Origin: an uncultured Parabacteroides sp.
Lineage (GTDB): Bacteria; Bacteroidota; Bacteroidia; Bacteroidales; Tannerellaceae
NCBI GenBank assembly: GCA_944325345.1
Contig: CALUZV010000007.1
Coordinates: forward strand, 62,001-126,000
Reading direction: 5' to 3'
DNA: 64,000 bases
Shown here: piece by piece, positions 10,034 to 21,231 of the stretch
Layout: each line of letters opens with the position of its first letter
Numbering within the stretch: the first letter of the stretch is position 1
Made by a program: the position numbers and the translations under genes
Notes under the pieces: generated by a model
What the model saw: only the letters and a program-made list of their open reading frames with translations
Told to the model about the DNA's origin: nothing
Database searches by the model: none

Positions 10034-10651
10034 ATGAATGAGACAATGAAACATAATGTTTATCCGATCTTCGACAAGATGATGACGAGGGCGGATAAAG
10101 AACAACTGCTCAACCAACGTGGCCTGATGGTCTGGTTTACCGGCCTGAGTGGTTCCGGCAAAAGTACGATAGCCATCGCTTTGGAGCGCGAACTCCACCG
10201 TCGCGGCCTCCTGTGCCGTATTTTGGATGGCGACAACATCCGGAGCGGTATCAATAATAACCTTGGCTTCTCGGAGGAAGACCGGGTCGAAAATATCCGC
10301 CGCATAGCCGAAGTAGGCAAACTCTTCGTCGATACGGGCATCATCACCTTGGCGGCATTTATCAGTCCGAACAATGCCTTGCGCCAGATGGCGGCAGAGA
10401 TTATCGGCAAGGAAGACTTCATCGAGGTCTATGTCAGTACGCCTATCGAGGTTTGCGAGCAGCGCGATGTCAAGGGTTTGTATGCCCGTGCCCGCCGGGG
10501 AGAGATTAAGGACTTCACGGGCGTGTCTGCTCCTTTCGAAGCTCCCGAACATCCGGACTTGTCGCTCGACACCTCTGTATTGACTTTGGAAGAGTCTGTT
10601 GGGAAATTAATAGAGTTGATTTTAAAGAGAAACGAACGAAAAGAGATATAA
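10034..10651 (+). CDS. cysC: Adenylylsulfate kinase (APS kinase)
   Basis: CysC phosphorylates APS to PAPS, the universal sulfonyl donor. The P-loop GLSGSGKST is at residues 37-45, followed by LDGDNIRSGINNNLGFSEEDR and the mobile-lid region IKDFTGVSAPFEAPEHPD. The 205-residue length is normal. It starts 12 nt after the permease gene and ends 3 nt before cysD, so these genes form one operon. Confidence 0.96.
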   Translation: MNETMKHNVYPIFDKMMTRADKEQLLNQRGLMVWFTGLSGSGKSTIAIALERELHRRGLLCRILDGDNIRSGINNNLGFSEEDRVENIRRIAEVGKLFVDTGIITLAAFISPNNALRQMAAEIIGKEDFIEVYVSTPIEVCEQRDVKGLYARARRGEIKDFTGVSAPFEAPEHPDLSLDTSVLTLEESVGKLIELILKRNERKEI

Positions 10652-10654
10652 GAT

Positions 10655-11560
10655 ATGAACTATAAATTAAGTCATTTGCAGGAGTTGGAGGCAGAATCCA
10701 TCTACATCATCCGCGAAGTAGCTGCCGAGTTTGAGAATCCTGTCATGCTATATTCCATCGGCAAGGATTCATCTGTCATGGTTCGCCTTGCGGAGAAAGC
10801 CTTTGCCCCGGGGAAGGTCCCTTTCCCCTTGATGCACATCGATTCGAAGTGGAAGTTTAAGGAAATGATTCAGTTTCGCGACGAATACGCCAAGAAGTAC
10901 GGCTGGAACCTCATCGTCGAGTCGAATATGGAGGCTTTCAAGGCCGGCGTCGGTCCTTTCACTCACGGGAGTAAGGTGCATACGGACTTGATGAAGACGC
11001 AAGCCTTGCTCCACGCCCTCGACAAGTATAAGTTCGACGCTGCCTTCGGTGGCGCCCGCCGCGACGAGGAAAAGAGCCGTGCCAAAGAGCGCATCTTCTC
11101 CTTCCGCGACAAATTCCACCAGTGGGACCCCAAGAACCAGCGCCCGGAGTTGTGGGATATCTACAACGCCCGTATTCATAAGGGGGAAAGCATCCGCGTC
11201 TTCCCGCTCTCCAACTGGACGGAGCTGGACATCTGGCAGTACATCCGTCTCGAAAATATCCCCATCGTCCCGCTTTACTTTGCCAAGGAACGCCCCATCG
11301 TCGAGATTGACGGCAACCTGATTATGGCCGATGACGACCGTCTCCCCGAGAAGTACCGCGACCAAATCCGTATGCGCAAGGTCCGTTTCCGTACCCTCGG
11401 CTGCTGGCCGCTGACTGGTGCCGTCGAGAGCGATGCCGATACGATTGAGAAGATTGTCGAAGAAATGATGACTACGACCAAGAGCGAGCGCACGACGCGC
11501 GTCATCGACTTCGACCAGGAGGCGAGCATGGAGCAGAAGAAGCGCGAAGGCTATTTTTAG
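10655..11560 (+). CDS. cysD: Sulfate adenylyltransferase subunit 2
   Basis: The 301-residue PP-loop ATPase subunit forms APS from ATP and sulfate together with the GTPase subunit CysN. It shows [17 protein letters not shown] near the N terminus, the [21 protein letters not shown] segment region (residues about 128-150) and the C-terminal [19 protein letters not shown]. Normally cysD and cysN are adjacent. Here a 430-bp cassette bounded by inverted repeats and carrying a four-helix-bundle gene lies between them. Confidence 0.96.
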   Translation: MNYKLSHLQELEAESIYIIREVAAEFENPVMLYSIGKDSSVMVRLAEKAFAPGKVPFPLMHIDSKWKFKEMIQFRDEYAKKYGWNLIVESNMEAFKAGVGPFTHGSKVHTDLMKTQALLHALDKYKFDAAFGGARRDEEKSRAKERIFSFRDKFHQWDPKNQRPELWDIYNARIHKGESIRVFPLSNWTELDIWQYIRLENIPIVPLYFAKERPIVEIDGNLIMADDDRLPEKYRDQIRMRKVRFRTLGCWPLTGAVESDADTIEKIVEEMMTTTKSERTTRVIDFDQEASMEQKKREGYF

Positions 11561-11598
11561 AAAATTGACAATTGACAATGGATAATTGAGAATTAAAA
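11561..11598 (+). repeat. AATTGACAATTG-type inverted repeat, left arm of cassette
   Basis: Immediately after the cysD stop the sequence reads AAAATTGACAATTGACAATG, then GATAATTGAGAATTAAA. Its reverse complement is closely matched by the right arm at 12010-12045, so the four-helix-bundle gene lies between inverted arms. Confidence 0.8.
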
Positions 11599-11634
11599 GA
11601 TAGACAAACTGACTTTGGAAAACAAAACTGGACT

Positions 11635-11988
11635 ATGAAAAAGGAGAATTTGATATTGGATAAGTCTTTTGCTTTTGCCGTTAGAATAATAAATTTATTC
11701 AAACTTCTGTGCAGGAGAAAAGAATATGTCTTATCGAAGCAACTGCTAAGAAGCGGTACAGCTGTTGGTGCCTTGGTTCGGGAAAGCGAACACGCTCAAT
11801 CAAGAGCCGACTTTATCAGCAAATTAAGCATCGCTTTGAAAGAGGCAAACGAAGCGGAGTATTGGATTCTCCTTTTATATAGGACAGATTATATTTCTAA
11901 GCTCGAGTTTGAATCAATTGTCCGTGATTGTCGCGAAATTGTTAGAATGCTAATTGCTATAGTAAGAACAAGTAAACAAAGTATATAA
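11635..11988 (+). CDS. Four-helix-bundle protein (S23/IVS-type)
   Basis: The 117-residue, helix-rich protein ([19 protein letters not shown], ...[21 protein letters not shown], ...[19 protein letters not shown]) matches the small four-helix-bundle family first seen in intervening sequences of 23S rRNA genes. These are common, scattered single genes in Bacteroidota with no firm function. It is flanked by AATTGACAATTG inverted repeats and interrupts cysD-cysN. Its stop overlaps the cysN start by one base (TAATG), so cysN translation may depend on it. Confidence 0.85.
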   Translation: MKKENLILDKSFAFAVRIINLFKLLCRRKEYVLSKQLLRSGTAVGALVRESEHAQSRADFISKLSIALKEANEAEYWILLLYRTDYISKLEFESIVRDCREIVRMLIAIVRTSKQSI

Positions 11989-13451
11989 TGACTACAACTG
12001 AAAATAATAAATTGTCAATTGTCAATTCTCAATTGTCAATTAAAGAGTTCCTCGACCGGGACGAGCAGAAGGACTTGCTCCGCTTCCTCACCGCCGGCTC
12101 CGTCGATGACGGTAAATCTACCCTGATCGGTAGATTGCTTTTCGACAGCAAGAAACTCTATGAAGACCAGCTGGTTGCCCTCGAGCGCGACAGCAAGCGT
12201 ATGGGTAATGCGGGCGACCATATTGACTACGCCCTCCTTCTCGACGGTCTCAAGGCCGAGCGCGAGCAGGGCATCACCATCGACGTGGCTTACCGCTACT
12301 TCTCGACCAACAACCGCAAGTTTATCATCGCCGACACGCCGGGGCACGAGCAATATACCCGCAACATGATTACCGGCGGCTCGACGGCCAACCTCGCCAT
12401 CATCCTCGTGGACGCTCGCACGGGTGTCATCACCCAGACACGCCGCCACACGTTCCTCGTTTCCCTCCTTGGCATCCATCATGTTGTCTTGGCGGTCAAT
12501 AAGATGGACCTTGTCGGTTTCGACCAGAAGGTATTCGACGCGATTGTCGATGAATATATGCGCTTCGTCCGTCCGCTGGGCATCAGCGACGTGATGTGCA
12601 TCCCCCTTTCCGCCCTCGACGGCGATAACGTGGTGGAAAAGAGCGAGCGCACGCCGTGGTACACCGGCCCGTCGCTCCTCAACTTCCTTGAGACGGTGCC
12701 CATCGACCTGGACCGCAACTACACCGATTTCCGTTACCCTGTGCAATACGTTTTGCGCCCGAACCAGAATTTCCGCGGCTTCTCCGGCAAGGTGGCGAGC
12801 GGTGTTGTCCGCAAGGGCGATACGGTGATGGCCTTGCCTTCTGGAAAAACTTCGCGCGTGAAGAGCATTGTTACCTACGACGGCGAGCTCGACGAGGCTT
12901 TCCCCCCGCAGTGCGTTACGCTGACGCTTGAAGACGAGATTGATATCTCCCGTGGCGAGATGCTGGTTCACCCCGACAACCGGCCCTTCGCGAGCCGCGA
13001 CTTCGAGGCGATGCTCGTCTGGATGGACGAGGAGCCGATGGACCGCTCGAAGCAGTTCTACATCAAGCAGACGACGCACACGACCCGCGCCGAGGTTAGC
13101 GCCATCGAATATAAGGTGAACGTCAATACGATGGAGCACTTCGAGGCCGACCATCTGGAGTTGAACGAGATAGGCAAGGTGCGCATTTCCACCGCCCGCG
13201 AACTTTTCTTCGACCCCTACAAAACGAACAAGCAGACCGGCTCCTTCATCCTGATAGACCCGATCACGAACAACACCTCCGCCGTCGGCATGATTATCAA
13301 CAAGCTTGAATCTACCGAGGCTAAGGCTGAGAGCGGGGTCATCACTCTCAACCTCCCAGAATTGGGCATCGCTCCGGAGCATTATCCGGCAGTCGAGCGC
13401 GTTTGCAAGGAGATTGGGAAGCAGGGTGTAGAGCTTCGCATCATAAAATAA
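11988..13451 (+). CDS. cysN: Sulfate adenylyltransferase subunit 1 (GTPase)
   Basis: The 487-residue elongation-factor-like GTPase couples GTP hydrolysis to APS formation by CysD. G1 is [10 protein letters not shown] (residues 36-45), G3 is [11 protein letters not shown] and G4 is NKMDLV; the beta-barrel domains follow. There is no fused CysC domain, consistent with the separate cysC. Residues about 8-18 ([11 protein letters not shown]) are encoded by the right arm of the inverted repeat that flanks the upstream cassette. The usual N terminus starts near [16 protein letters not shown], so the repeat has been adopted as a coding extension. Confidence 0.95.
   Translation: MTTTENNKLSIVNSQLSIKEFLDRDEQKDLLRFLTAGSVDDGKSTLIGRLLFDSKKLYEDQLVALERDSKRMGNAGDHIDYALLLDGLKAEREQGITIDVAYRYFSTNNRKFIIADTPGHEQYTRNMITGGSTANLAIILVDARTGVITQTRRHTFLVSLLGIHHVVLAVNKMDLVGFDQKVFDAIVDEYMRFVRPLGISDVMCIPLSALDGDNVVEKSERTPWYTGPSLLNFLETVPIDLDRNYTDFRYPVQYVLRPNQNFRGFSGKVASGVVRKGDTVMALPSGKTSRVKSIVTYDGELDEAFPPQCVTLTLEDEIDISRGEMLVHPDNRPFASRDFEAMLVWMDEEPMDRSKQFYIKQTTHTTRAEVSAIEYKVNVNTMEHFEADHLELNEIGKVRISTARELFFDPYKTNKQTGSFILIDPITNNTSAVGMIINKLESTEAKAESGVITLNLPELGIAPEHYPAVERVCKEIGKQGVELRIIK
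12010..12045 (+). repeat. AATTGACAATTG-type inverted repeat, right arm, inside cysN
   Basis: AATTGTCAATTGTCAATTCT followed by CAATTGTCAATTAAAG is the inverted counterpart of 11561-11598. It is translated in the cysN frame as an extra N-terminal segment. Confidence 0.8.
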
Positions 13452-13460
13452 AGGGTAAAT

Positions 13461-13652
13461 CTAGCGTTGTAGACCTACAAAGCTAGATTCCTCTAGGCGG
13501 ACCTAGTCTTGTAGGCCTACAAAGCTAACCCTGCGTGGATGGCCTAGTTTTGCAGGCCTACAAAGCTAGCCCTGCGTGGGCGGCCTAGTGTTGTAGGCCT
13601 ATAAAGCTAGATTCTTCTAGGCGGGCCTAGTTTTGTGGATCAACAAAGCTAG
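13461..13652. repeat. Palindrome array 1 (41-42 bp period), five units
   Basis: Five near-identical palindromes of the type CTAGnnTTGTAGGCCTACAA followed by nGCTAG are centred at 13473.5, 13515.5, 13556.5, 13597.5 and 13639.5 (spacing 42, 41, 41, 42). Between the first two, a second small palindrome (CTAG) is centred at 13494.5, exactly half way. The array begins 10 nt after the cysN stop and ends about 70 nt before the sulfotransferase gene. Its sequence is not shared with the other arrays in the window. Confidence 0.9.
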
Positions 13653-13720
13653 ATTTTCCCAGGGGGAAGAGGCTTCCCGAGATAAAAAATGAGATAATAA
13701 CGAACAAAATATAGACAAAC

Positions 13721-14845
13721 ATGGGTTTGATTGAATTTGACAAATTGCCGGTAAACACGCTGGTAGGCGCCGATTGGCACACGTTTAAGCAGATAACCGA
13801 GGGGCAGACCATCGGCAAGGGCTACAAGACGAAATACTTCCTCACGAAGGCAGTCTGCCGCCTCCTGAGCACGCTAGTCCCGCTCCAAGACGCGCGCTAT
13901 AAGAAGATAGCCGACAAGCCGCTGGAAATGGACCCGCTGTTTATCCTCGGGCACTGGCGGAGCGGTACGACGTTTGTCCACAATATTTTTGCGTGCGACA
14001 AGCACTTTGGCTACACGACGACGTACCAGACCGTCTTCCCCCACCTTGTGCTTTGGGGGCAACCGTTTTTCAAGAAGAATATGTCGTTCCTGATGCCGGA
14101 CCACCGGCCGGCCGACAACATGGAGCTGAAGGTGGATTTGCCGCAAGAGGAGGAGTTTGCGCTTTCCAATATGATGGCGACGACCTACTATAATTTCTGG
14201 TTCTTCCCCTCGCGGATGATGGAATATTGCGACCGCTTCCTGACGTTCGAGAAGATTACCGAGGCAGAGCGACAGCAGTTCAAGGATACCTTCCTCAAGC
14301 TGGTAAAAATATCGCTCGCCAACACCGGTGGGACGCAGTACCTGAGCAAAAACCCGCCGCACACGGGGCGTATCCGGACGTTGCTCGAGATGTTCCCCAA
14401 CGCGAAGTTCATCTACCTCAAGCGCAATCCCTACACGGTCTTCGAGAGCACGCGGAATTTCTTCACGCATACAATCCAGCCCTTGATGCTCCAGCCTATC
14501 AGCGAGGCAGAGTTGATTGCCAACTATGTCGAGGCATATCGCCGCCTGTTCTATAGATATGAAGAGGAAAAGCATCTGATACCGGAGGGCAACTTGGTGG
14601 AGGTGAAGTTTGAAGACTTCGAACACGATGCCTTCGGGATGACGGAAGACATCTACCGCCGGCTCGACCTGCCGAACTTCGAGGCGTCGCGTCCAGCTAT
14701 CGAGGCATACCTGGGCAAGAAGAAAGGGTATAAAAAAAATCGGTATAAATATGAGCCGGAGACAGTCCGCATCGTAGAGGATAACTGGAAAATGGCGCTC
14801 GATGCTTGGGGCTACTCGCTCGAAGATGAGGAGGCCAAGGGATGA
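13721..14845 (+). CDS. PAPS-dependent sulfotransferase
   Basis: The 374-residue protein has the PAPS 5'-phosphosulfate loop ILGHWRSGTTF (residues 75-85) and the 3'-phosphate motif YLKRNPYTVFEST (residues 232-244), so it transfers a sulfonyl group from PAPS. No signal peptide is visible; it acts in the cytoplasm. Its position after cysQ-permease-cysC-cysD-cysN matches the cluster whose sulfotransferase (BT_0416 in B. thetaiotaomicron, from memory) sulfonates cholesterol and other steroids. The acceptor here cannot be read from the sequence. It overlaps the next gene by 4 nt (ATGA). Confidence 0.9.
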   Translation: MGLIEFDKLPVNTLVGADWHTFKQITEGQTIGKGYKTKYFLTKAVCRLLSTLVPLQDARYKKIADKPLEMDPLFILGHWRSGTTFVHNIFACDKHFGYTTTYQTVFPHLVLWGQPFFKKNMSFLMPDHRPADNMELKVDLPQEEEFALSNMMATTYYNFWFFPSRMMEYCDRFLTFEKITEAERQQFKDTFLKLVKISLANTGGTQYLSKNPPHTGRIRTLLEMFPNAKFIYLKRNPYTVFESTRNFFTHTIQPLMLQPISEAELIANYVEAYRRLFYRYEEEKHLIPEGNLVEVKFEDFEHDAFGMTEDIYRRLDLPNFEASRPAIEAYLGKKKGYKKNRYKYEPETVRIVEDNWKMALDAWGYSLEDEEAKG

Positions 14846-15810
14846 ACGTCAAGAAATTGTTTTCCGCTTGCGCCGGAGCCTTTGCCCTGGCGTGGATAGG
14901 CTTTGGGACGGTCTGGGCACAGGAGGAAGTCCCCATTCCCTACGGCGATATGGAGCAATGGCACGTTCGACAGATCAAGGAGTCGGGCATCATCGGCGGC
15001 AACGTCAAGACGCTATACGAATTAGCTCCCAACGATACGGTCTATGGCGACATCGCCTACGAAAACCAAGGCGGCTCGCCATGGGCAACCTCCAATGTGA
15101 TGGCGAAAGTGGCCGGTGTCGTGAAGACCAATACCTCCGTTTTCCCGGAAAGAAGGGGCGACGGCTGGTGTGTCCGGATGGAGACACGCTACGAGACGGT
15201 CAAGGTGTTTGGAATCATCGACATCGAAGTGGTAGCCGCCGGTTCGGTCTTCTTGGGCTGCATCCACGAGCCGATAAAGGGAACGAGCAATCCGCAAAGT
15301 ATGCTGCTGAGCGGCGTGCCGTTCACTAAAAGGCCGAAAGCCATTAAGTTTGATTACAAAGTAAAGGTAATGCCGGAGATGTGGCGGACGCGGAGCACAG
15401 GTTTCGGGCGCAAGTCGCAGATTCCGGGGCAGGACTCGGTAGCGGTGGTTCTTCTCCTGCAGAAGCGGTGGGAAGATAAGGAAGGAAATGTCTATTCCAA
15501 GCGCGTGGGGACGATGGTGCAGCGGTATTCCCAATCCCAACTGGAGTGGGTGAATGGAGCGACTTATCCCATCATGTATGGCGACATCCGCAAGCGGCCG
15601 GAGTACCGCGACTACATGCGCATCCAGGTGGAAGAACGCTATACGACCAATAGCAAGGGCGAGAGCGTGCCCATCAAGGAAGTAGGCTGGGCGGAGGCCG
15701 ACGAGACGCCGACGCATATCGTCCTGCAGTTCGTCTCGAGCCACGGCGGGGCGTACATCGGTTCCCTCGGCAATACGTTTTGGCTGGATAATGTGAAGTT
15801 TGTCTATTAA
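14842..15810 (+). CDS. Secreted PCMD-domain-like protein
   Basis: A 322-residue protein with a clear signal peptide (MNVKKLFSACAGAFALAWIG, cleavage probably after VWA-Q). The rest is a beta-rich domain ending LGNTFWLDNVKFVY, which resembles the PCMD family (putative carbohydrate metabolism domain) of Bacteroidota surface or periplasmic proteins. It overlaps the sulfotransferase by 4 nt and is therefore translationally coupled to it, suggesting a partner role such as handling the sulfonated product outside the cytoplasm. That role is inference. Confidence 0.7.
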   Translation: MNVKKLFSACAGAFALAWIGFGTVWAQEEVPIPYGDMEQWHVRQIKESGIIGGNVKTLYELAPNDTVYGDIAYENQGGSPWATSNVMAKVAGVVKTNTSVFPERRGDGWCVRMETRYETVKVFGIIDIEVVAAGSVFLGCIHEPIKGTSNPQSMLLSGVPFTKRPKAIKFDYKVKVMPEMWRTRSTGFGRKSQIPGQDSVAVVLLLQKRWEDKEGNVYSKRVGTMVQRYSQSQLEWVNGATYPIMYGDIRKRPEYRDYMRIQVEERYTTNSKGESVPIKEVGWAEADETPTHIVLQFVSSHGGAYIGSLGNTFWLDNVKFVY

Positions 15811-18353
<2,543 letters not shown>

Positions 18354-18364
18354 TAGATTTTTTC

Positions 18365-18372
18365 TATTTTTG
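18365..18372 (+). promoter_or_regulatory. -7 promoter element for dapA
   Basis: TATTTTTG matches TAnnTTTG 33 nt before the dapA ATG. Confidence 0.6.
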
Positions 18373-18404
18373 CGGTCTATAAAAGAATACTGTCAAATAT
18401 AACT

Positions 18405-19298
18405 ATGGCTGATATTAATTTAAAAGGAATGGGAGTAGCTTTGGTTACTCCATTTAAGGAAGATGAAAGTGTAGATTATGAGGCGTTGGACCGCTTGGTT
18501 GATTACCAACTTCAGAATGGTACCGATTATTTTGTGGTTCTCGGGACTACGGCTGAGACTCCGACGCTGACGGAAGAAGAAAAGGCGCGGATAATAGAAC
18601 TCGTCGTTACGAAAGTCAGAGGCCGGGTGCCCATCGTCCTGGGTGTCGGGGGAAATTGTACCCGTGTCTTGGTCGAAAAACTGAAGCATGATAACTTCGA
18701 GGGGATCGATGCCATCCTTTCCGTTGTTCCTTATTATAATAAACCCTCTCAGGAAGGAATATACCAACATTATAAGGCGATAGCCGAGGCTACCAAGTTG
18801 CCGATTCTGCTCTACAACGTCCCGGGACGTACGGGTGTGAACATGACGGCGGAAACAACCCTCCGGATTGCGCGCGACTTCAAGAATGTCATCGGTGTCA
18901 AGGAGGCGTCGGGAAATATCACGCAGATGGACGATATCATCAAGAACAAGCCTGCCAATTTCAACGTCATATCGGGGGATGATGGCATTACCTTCCCGCT
19001 TATCACTTTGGGTGCCATCGGCGTTATCTCGGTCATAGGTAATGCGTTCCCGAAAGAATTCAGCCGGATGGTGCGCTTGGCGTTGGCGGGGGATTACGAA
19101 AGTGCCCGAACAATACACCATCGCTTTGCGGAATTATTCAAACTCCTTTTCGTCGATGGCAATCCGGCCGGCGTGAAGAGTATGTTGAATATGATGGGGC
19201 TGATAGAGAACAAACTCCGTCTGCCTTTAGTCCCGACCCGCATCGTTACTTACGAAAAGATACGGGACGTATTGCAGCAATTGAATATCAAGTGCTAA
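18405..19298 (+). CDS. dapA: 4-hydroxy-tetrahydrodipicolinate synthase
   Basis: DapA condenses pyruvate and aspartate semialdehyde in lysine and meso-diaminopimelate synthesis. The 297-residue TIM barrel shows the GTTAETPTL loop (residues 48-56), the catalytic tyrosine in LLYNVPGRTG (Y137) and the Schiff-base lysine K166 in IGVKEASGN. A clean inverted-repeat terminator follows and separates it from the convergent acyl-CoA synthetase gene. Confidence 0.97.
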   Translation: MADINLKGMGVALVTPFKEDESVDYEALDRLVDYQLQNGTDYFVVLGTTAETPTLTEEEKARIIELVVTKVRGRVPIVLGVGGNCTRVLVEKLKHDNFEGIDAILSVVPYYNKPSQEGIYQHYKAIAEATKLPILLYNVPGRTGVNMTAETTLRIARDFKNVIGVKEASGNITQMDDIIKNKPANFNVISGDDGITFPLITLGAIGVISVIGNAFPKEFSRMVRLALAGDYESARTIHHRFAELFKLLFVDGNPAGVKSMLNMMGLIENKLRLPLVPTRIVTYEKIRDVLQQLNIKC

Positions 19299-19304
19299 GG
19301 AAAT

Positions 19305-19343
19305 AAAAATGAGGGATGAAGAGTGAATTCATCCCTCATTTTT
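19305..19343. terminator. Bidirectional terminator between dapA and the acyl-CoA synthetase gene
   Basis: AAAAATGAGGGATGAA (19305-19320) and TTCATCCCTCATTTTT (19328-19343) form a perfect 16-bp stem with a 7-nt loop and T-runs on both strands. It lies between two convergent stop codons; the minus-strand stop is inside the stem end. Confidence 0.92.
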
Positions 19344-20991
19344 ATTTATAGAGGTATCGTTTGATACTTTGCTTCGGTGTCTTCTCGAATGCTTGTTCTT
19401 GTATTTCAAAGAAAGATACTTTGCAGTATTTCGGCATGGAGGCATTCAGCGTATCGATGTTGGCTTTCATAAGTGTCGGGAATTGGTTGGGTGCAATACC
19501 TTCGTGCCTCAGTGCATCTTGGTCGGGGACTATCAGTGCCACAAGTTTGTCATCGCGCATGACAACCAACGATTCGGCCACATAGGGCAGGTTGTTCAGT
19601 CCGTCTTCGATTTCTTCCGGATAGATATTTTGTCCGTTTGCCCCGAGAATCATCGTCTTGCAACGTCCTTTGATGAAAAGATTGCGTTCGGCATCGAGCA
19701 ATCCCAAGTCTCCCGTACGCATCCAGCCATCGGGAGTGAATGTTGCCCGCGTCGCATCTTCGTTCTTATAATATCCCAACATGGTATTCATGCCCCGTAC
19801 CAAGATTTCCCCTACGACTTTCTCGCTGTCGGGCGAATCTATCTTGACTTCCATCCGGTCCACGATGCGTCCTACCGAACCGGGTTTGAATGTCCCCCAA
19901 TAGGCATAGGAAACGAGCGGCCCGCATTCCGTCATCCCATATCCGATGGTATAGCGGAATCCGATTTCCCGCAAGAAATTTTCTACATCGCGATTGAGTG
20001 CTGCGCCACCGACTATGATTTCCTCAAACTCTTCCCCGAAAGCTTCGTCCATCCGCTCCCTGATTTTCCGCAGGACAAGCCGCTTGATGAACGGTATCCG
20101 TATCAACGTACGCAAGGCCGGCTTCTCGAGCATCGGGAAGATTTTGTTTTTGACAATCTTTTCCAGGATAAGAGGAACAGCGAGTATCAGGTGGGGGCGT
20201 ACATCTCTGAAGGCATTCAGGATATATTGCGGACTCGGTATGCGCATCAACAGGTGGATATGACAACCTTTGTTAATGGAATTGAGGACTTCAAAAGCCA
20301 ATCCATACATGTGCGCCATCGGAAGCATACAGAGAATATCGTCGCCGGGATGGATAAATTCCAAATTGTCGTAAGCAAACTGTGTATTGCTCCAAAGGCT
20401 GCGGTAGGGTATCATGACGCCTTTGGAAAAACTGGTTGTCCCCGAAGTATAATTCAAGATAGCCAGTTCGTCCGGCATTTCCAGATGGAAACGGACGTTG
20501 GCAGGAGTGAAGTTCGGATATTTCAGCCGGAACAGCCGGTCCGTATCTTCCCAAGTCGTAACTTCGCTTTCGTCCGTCGGCGGGAGAAGGGCAAAATCTT
20601 CGAGCAAGGCAAACAGCCGCACGCCGGGCATCTGTGCCGCATCGAGGTTCTCCCAAATCGCCTTGGCAACCAGCAGGGCTTTCGCCTCGGAGTGGTCCAC
20701 GAGCGCATGGACACTGTCGGGTTTGAATTCGTGGAGCAGCGGGACGGCAACGGCCCCGTAGGAAAGCGTCCCGAAGAATGCCACCACCCAATTGATGGAA
20801 TTTCGTCCCAGAATCGCCACCTTGTCGCCTTTGCGGATGCCGGCGCGTTCGAGCCAAAGGTGGAAGCGGGCGATTTGCCGCGCCAAATCCTTGTAGCGCA
20901 ACGTCCTGCCTTGATATTCGCTCAAAGCCGGCAACTCCCAGTGTTCCCGGACACTTTGTTCTATTAATCCTAAAAATCGTTGTTCTCTCAT
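19342..20991 (-). CDS. Long-chain fatty-acid-CoA ligase (AMP-binding)
   Basis: The 549-residue adenylate-forming enzyme activates fatty acids with ATP and CoA. It shows the A3 motif ILNYTSGTTSFSKGVM, the A5 motif GYGMTECGPLVSYA, WMRTGDLGLLDAERN and the hinge GRCKTMILGANGQNIYPEEIE. I use the start at 20991 (MREQRFLGLIEQSV); the frame extends 47 residues further up, but that segment is basic, unlike the family, and overlaps the promoter region. The gene is single and convergent with dapA. Confidence 0.92.
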   Translation of the reverse strand: MREQRFLGLIEQSVREHWELPALSEYQGRTLRYKDLARQIARFHLWLERAGIRKGDKVAILGRNSINWVVAFFGTLSYGAVAVPLLHEFKPDSVHALVDHSEAKALLVAKAIWENLDAAQMPGVRLFALLEDFALLPPTDESEVTTWEDTDRLFRLKYPNFTPANVRFHLEMPDELAILNYTSGTTSFSKGVMIPYRSLWSNTQFAYDNLEFIHPGDDILCMLPMAHMYGLAFEVLNSINKGCHIHLLMRIPSPQYILNAFRDVRPHLILAVPLILEKIVKNKIFPMLEKPALRTLIRIPFIKRLVLRKIRERMDEAFGEEFEEIIVGGAALNRDVENFLREIGFRYTIGYGMTECGPLVSYAYWGTFKPGSVGRIVDRMEVKIDSPDSEKVVGEILVRGMNTMLGYYKNEDATRATFTPDGWMRTGDLGLLDAERNLFIKGRCKTMILGANGQNIYPEEIEDGLNNLPYVAESLVVMRDDKLVALIVPDQDALRHEGIAPNQFPTLMKANIDTLNASMPKYCKVSFFEIQEQAFEKTPKQSIKRYLYK

Positions 20992-21193
20992 GGCTATCTT
21001 GTTAAAATTGTGCCTAAAGGTATGAATAAATCTTTTTGGAGATACCGAAAATCCGGATTTTAACCTAAAAAATCTTCCGCAGCCTTTTCTTTTTCCTTTT
21101 GTCGGCAAGGAAACGAGCCTTTTTTGATCCAAAGAATTTTATGGCAAACAAGAAATTACATATTAATGAAATAGGTTTGTAATATTCTGCCGT

Positions 21194-21201
21194 TACATTT
21201 G
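21194..21201 (+). promoter_or_regulatory. -7 promoter element for the unknown membrane protein
   Basis: TACATTTG matches TAnnTTTG. It overlaps the first in-frame ATG (21199), which supports the later start at 21232. Confidence 0.6.
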
Positions 21202-21231
21202 TTATACCTAAATTTTAAATCGATACGTGAG

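Noticed and set aside
11635..11988. Four-helix-bundle gene as a ribosomal protein or an rRNA intervening sequence
   Set aside because: No rRNA sequence is around it. The S23 name is historical; the gene lies between cysD and cysN.
12036..13382. Long antisense open frame of 448 codons opposite cysN
   Set aside because: It is the shadow of a GC-biased gene; composition is unlike a protein and cysN is certain. The same holds for antisense frames opposite thiH (5616-6788), the acyl-CoA synthetase (19369-20967) and the GH20 gene (62105-63556).
10655..13451. Assimilatory sulfate reduction operon
   Set aside because: No cysH, cysI or cysJ is present. The cluster ends in a sulfotransferase, so PAPS is used as a sulfonyl donor.
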